Shown one piece after another: positions 8,401-9,230 of a stretch of 9,230 nucleotides of DNA. Each line of letters starts with the position of its first letter. Positions within the stretch are counted from its first letter, which is position 1. The notes under the pieces were generated by a model. The model was not told the DNA's origin, made no database searches, and worked only from the letters and a program-made list of their open reading frames with translations. The stretch lies in contig CALFSY010000046.1 in the NCBI GenBank assembly GCA_937916365.1, forward strand, positions 1-9,230, written 5' to 3'. This DNA comes from an uncultured Jannaschia sp. GTDB lineage: Bacteria > Pseudomonadota > Alphaproteobacteria > Rhodobacterales > Rhodobacteraceae. A program made the translations under genes and the position numbers.

Positions 8401-8823
8401 GCGCTGGCCACACAGAACGCCATCCCCTGGCCAACACTTGACCCTATGTTTGAAGAGGCCGTGCGCGTGTTAACCCACCCCGGTTTATCAATGGTGTTTG
8501 GTCCCCACACCCTGGCCGAGGTCGAAATCACAGGGGAAAGCAAAATCTTAGACGCACCCATCATAGGTGTTATTGATCGCCTGATTGTTCACGACACACG
8601 TATTTTAGCGATCGATTTCAAAACCAACCGTGCGGTGCCCCAAACCACCAAGGCAGTGCCCGAAGGCCTGTTGCGCCAAATGGGGGCTTATGCCGAAATT
8701 TTAGCCACAATTTACCCCGACCGCAGGATCGACACCGCGATTTTGTGGTCCAAAACAGCAACATTGATGGATCTGCCGCACGATTTAACACACGCAGCCC
8801 TGGTGCGTTCTGCGGTATCTTGA
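5410..8823 (+). CDS. addA: Double-strand break repair helicase AddA, alphaproteobacterial type
   Basis: AddA is the motor subunit: an ATP-driven 3'-5' UvrD/RecB-type helicase with a C-terminal nuclease. In the 1137-aa protein the helicase motifs appear in order. These are Walker A ANAGAGKT 22-29 (K28), Ia LTYTKAAA 52-59, IQTIHSFC 119-126, Walker B IDEAQD 395-400, motif III GDKKQSIYSF 434-443, motif V VHGAKGLE 771-778 and motif VI LLYVAMTRA 838-846. The nuclease follows: H975 in LWGHVVHLL, D1056 in GVIDRL, D1069-F-K1071 in AIDFKTN, and Q1090-x3-Y1094. The D1056-D1069 spacing of 13 equals that of RecB. All catalytic residues are present, so the protein should be active with AddB. The ATG is inside the addB stop (4-bp overlap), giving coupled 1:1 synthesis. 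An acidic linker, E950-D955, separates helicase and nuclease. Start and family are secure. Confidence 0.97.
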   Translation: MTTAAQAQIAAANPTLSTWLSANAGAGKTRVLTNRVARLLLRGVPPERILCLTYTKAAAMEMQNRLFANLGAWAMRDDDALRAALDAVGEPRDALTPTVLAQARTLFARAIEAPGGLKIQTIHSFCATLLRRFPLEAGISPGFTEIDDRAQTRLIVDVLDTMAITTAGQTAIDGVAAHLNDDDGLVHLAKSVAKQAETLHPPLDWAALCTWFEIDPMLDDATLVAMACGGISPDLVRTVCALFDPQKRGTERKIHRTLAAFDPTRATLSDVAMLEDIFLFGAGAKTKTPFTAKIGAFGNAKIRQALGKDLAALEAWMMRVEAVRPQRLAYLTARRTVALHDFAAQFLPAYRAAKQTRGWLDFDDLITHTGTLLSAPDVAGWVLFRLDGGIDHILIDEAQDTSPQQWNIVARLAEDFAAGQGARAGTLRTLFVVGDKKQSIYSFQGADPQEFDRMRTYFTDRLAQIRAPFQNRDLLYSFRSAPPILTVVDGVAAGTGLGPDVQHQAFFTEKPGRVDLWPVVEKQKTPDPPDWDDPQDLLGEDHHVQRLARLIATQIKTMIDMGDPIVAGGTRRAVTPGDILILVQRRSPLFRAIIAALKAEKLPIAGVDRTEIAEPLAVQDLLALMRFLITPEDDLSLASVLKSPLMGWDEPALFDLAHGRDGYLWRALQDRGAEWPNTVAMLEDLRNHADYVRPYDLLERVLIRHDGRRRLIARLGEQADDAINAVLAQALTYEQTEVPSLTGFVGWLETGTVEIKRDLAQARGQIRVMTVHGAKGLEAPVVILPDTAVRRPSTGRTMLVQPANGPLIWARRASDMPEAVGTALADRAAADAAERDRLLYVAMTRAANWLIVAAAGDVGKDPNASWYATVADAMAATGAATPLHIRGGEGTGLRLETGDWGRTAPWTASARHDTHDATLPKWATRPAPRPPRDRAVRHPSDLGGAKVVREEEEEDQQNQDGHDPPAARLWGHVVHLLLEHLPHLPEPAWQAAAPKIAALATQNAIPWPTLDPMFEEAVRVLTHPGLSMVFGPHTLAEVEITGESKILDAPIIGVIDRLIVHDTRILAIDFKTNRAVPQTTKAVPEGLLRQMGAYAEILATIYPDRRIDTAILWSKTATLMDLPHDLTHAALVRSAVS
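8257..8271 (+). repeat. Short GAA/GAG codon repeat in the addA linker
   Basis: Four GAA codons and one GAG in a row encode E950-E954, followed by Asp, then a Gln/Asn/Asp-rich stretch to about residue 963. This lies between helicase motif VI and the first nuclease motif (H975). The frame stays open. A trinucleotide tract can gain or lose whole codons without breaking the gene, and this linker varies among AddA proteins. It is most likely a flexible hinge. Confidence 0.6.
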
Positions 8824-8848
8824 CACTTTGTCATAAGCGCTTAAGTCG
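8820..8848 (+). promoter_or_regulatory. Candidate trxA promoter with a palindrome in the spacer
   Basis: A consensus -35 hexamer, TTGACA, sits at 8820-8825 across the addA stop codon. The perfect 10-bp palindrome TAAGCGCTTA follows at 8834-8843, in the spacer where a regulator could bind. The -10 region is poor: 15-17 bases downstream the best choices are TTAAGT (8841-8846) and neighbours. A promoter is plausible because trxA has a 62-base gap in front and its own ribosome binding site, unlike the overlapping genes upstream. Readthrough from addA is equally possible. Confidence 0.35.
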
Positions 8849-8871
8849 CAAGTCCAACCTGCACGATCAAC

Positions 8872-8878
8872 AAAGGGG
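8872..8878 (+). promoter_or_regulatory. Ribosome binding site of trxA
   Basis: AAAGGGG at 8872-8878 lies 7 bases before the ATG at 8886. It fixes this start and rules out a longer in-frame reading from 8745 that would run through the end of addA. It is the clearest ribosome binding site in front of a non-overlapping gene in this window. Confidence 0.65.
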
Positions 8879-8885
8879 CACAGCC

Positions 8886-9206
8886 ATGGCAACCATACCC
8901 GTCACCGACGCAACATTCGACACCGAGGTTCGCGAATCAGACATCCCCGTTGTTGTCGATTTTTGGGCCGAATGGTGTGGACCATGCAAACAAATTGGCC
9001 CCGCATTAGAAGAATTGTCGGACGAATACGCCGGGCGCGTGAAAATCGTAAAGGTCAATGTTGACGAAAACCCCAATGCCCCCATGCAAATGGGTGTGCG
9101 CGGTATTCCCGCCTTGTTCATGTTCAAGGGGGGGGAAGTGATTTCCAACAAAATAGGCGCCGCCCCGAAAACAGCCCTACAAAAATGGATCGACGAGGCC
9201 GTGTGA
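8886..9206 (+). CDS. trxA: Thioredoxin TrxA
   Basis: Thioredoxin is the small cytoplasmic thiol-disulfide reductase that is reduced by thioredoxin reductase and in turn reduces ribonucleotide reductase, PAPS reductase and oxidised proteins. The 106-aa protein is complete and of normal length. The active site WCGPC has Cys at 31 and 34, the buried Asp is D25 in VDFWAEW, and the cis-proline is P75 in GIPALF. The GG turn near 82-83 (FKGGEV) is present. No signal peptide is seen, so it is not a periplasmic or cytochrome-biogenesis thioredoxin. It has its own ribosome binding site and a possible promoter, so expression may be independent of addAB. A run of eight G (9128-9135) encodes part of FKGGEV. 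The stop is at 9204-9206. Confidence 0.97.
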   Translation: MATIPVTDATFDTEVRESDIPVVVDFWAEWCGPCKQIGPALEELSDEYAGRVKIVKVNVDENPNAPMQMGVRGIPALFMFKGGEVISNKIGAAPKTALQKWIDEAV

Positions 9207-9230
9207 TCGCATCCGCCGGATGATGTAGGA

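Noticed and set aside
7784..8437. A 217-codon open frame on the minus strand opposite the end of addA.
   Set aside because: It lies wholly opposite well-supported addA coding sequence, has a composition rich in Arg, Pro and Trp typical of antisense shadows, and shows no recognisable motif.
8745..8885. An in-frame N-terminal extension of trxA starting within addA.
   Set aside because: Thioredoxin homology starts at the ATG at 8886, which has its own ribosome binding site; the extension translates addA sequence in the wrong frame.
9207..9230. A small hairpin, CATCC-GCC-GGATG at 9210-9222, as a trxA terminator.
   Set aside because: The stem is only five base pairs with a three-base loop, and the window ends before any T tract could be seen.
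1..9230. A search for a novel system: CRISPR repeats, terminal inverted repeats, integrase or transposase, toxin-antitoxin pairs, defence genes.
   Set aside because: None was seen. Every stretch over 300 bases is covered by a recognised housekeeping gene.

Overview
The window looks like a chromosomal segment of an alphaproteobacterium, most likely of the Rhodobacterales/Roseobacter type. Three things suggest this: the recombination genes are of the alphaproteobacterial AddA/AddB type, the order addB-addA-trxA behind tsaE and a sugar kinase/nucleotidyltransferase pair is one I recall from that group, and the protein sequences read like that lineage. Base composition is moderately GC-rich by eye, with many TTG/TTA leucine codons, so it is not one of the very high-GC members. 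All genes are on the + strand.

Layout: (1) positions 1-52 hold the last 16 codons and stop of an elongation factor Tu gene. (2) 53-266 is non-coding. It holds a strong hairpin just after tuf and a 9-bp inverted repeat closer to the next gene. (3) 267-8823 is a tight run of five genes, tsaE, amgK, murU, addB and addA, in which every junction overlaps by 4 or 11 bases. (4) A 62-base gap (8824-8885) has a consensus -35 hexamer and a palindrome. (5) trxA occupies 8886-9206, and 24 bases follow it.

How the genes work together: TsaE is the ATPase of the tRNA t6A37 (threonylcarbamoyladenosine) synthesis complex. AmgK and MurU are consecutive enzymes of peptidoglycan sugar salvage (MurNAc to MurNAc-1-P to UDP-MurNAc). 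AddB and AddA form one heterodimeric helicase-nuclease that processes double-strand DNA ends for RecA. Thioredoxin is a general thiol reductant. The overlaps suggest one translationally coupled transcript joining three unrelated housekeeping tasks, with trxA possibly having its own promoter.

I found no sign of a mobile element, CRISPR array, tRNA, toxin-antitoxin pair or defence island, and no credible undescribed system. The observations worth a second look are modest: the tuf/tsaE junction, the overlapping mixed-function operon, the inverted repeat before tsaE, AddB lacking a Walker A motif and iron-sulfur cysteines, an acidic codon repeat in the AddA linker, G7-G8 tracts inside four genes, and the promoter/palindrome before trxA.
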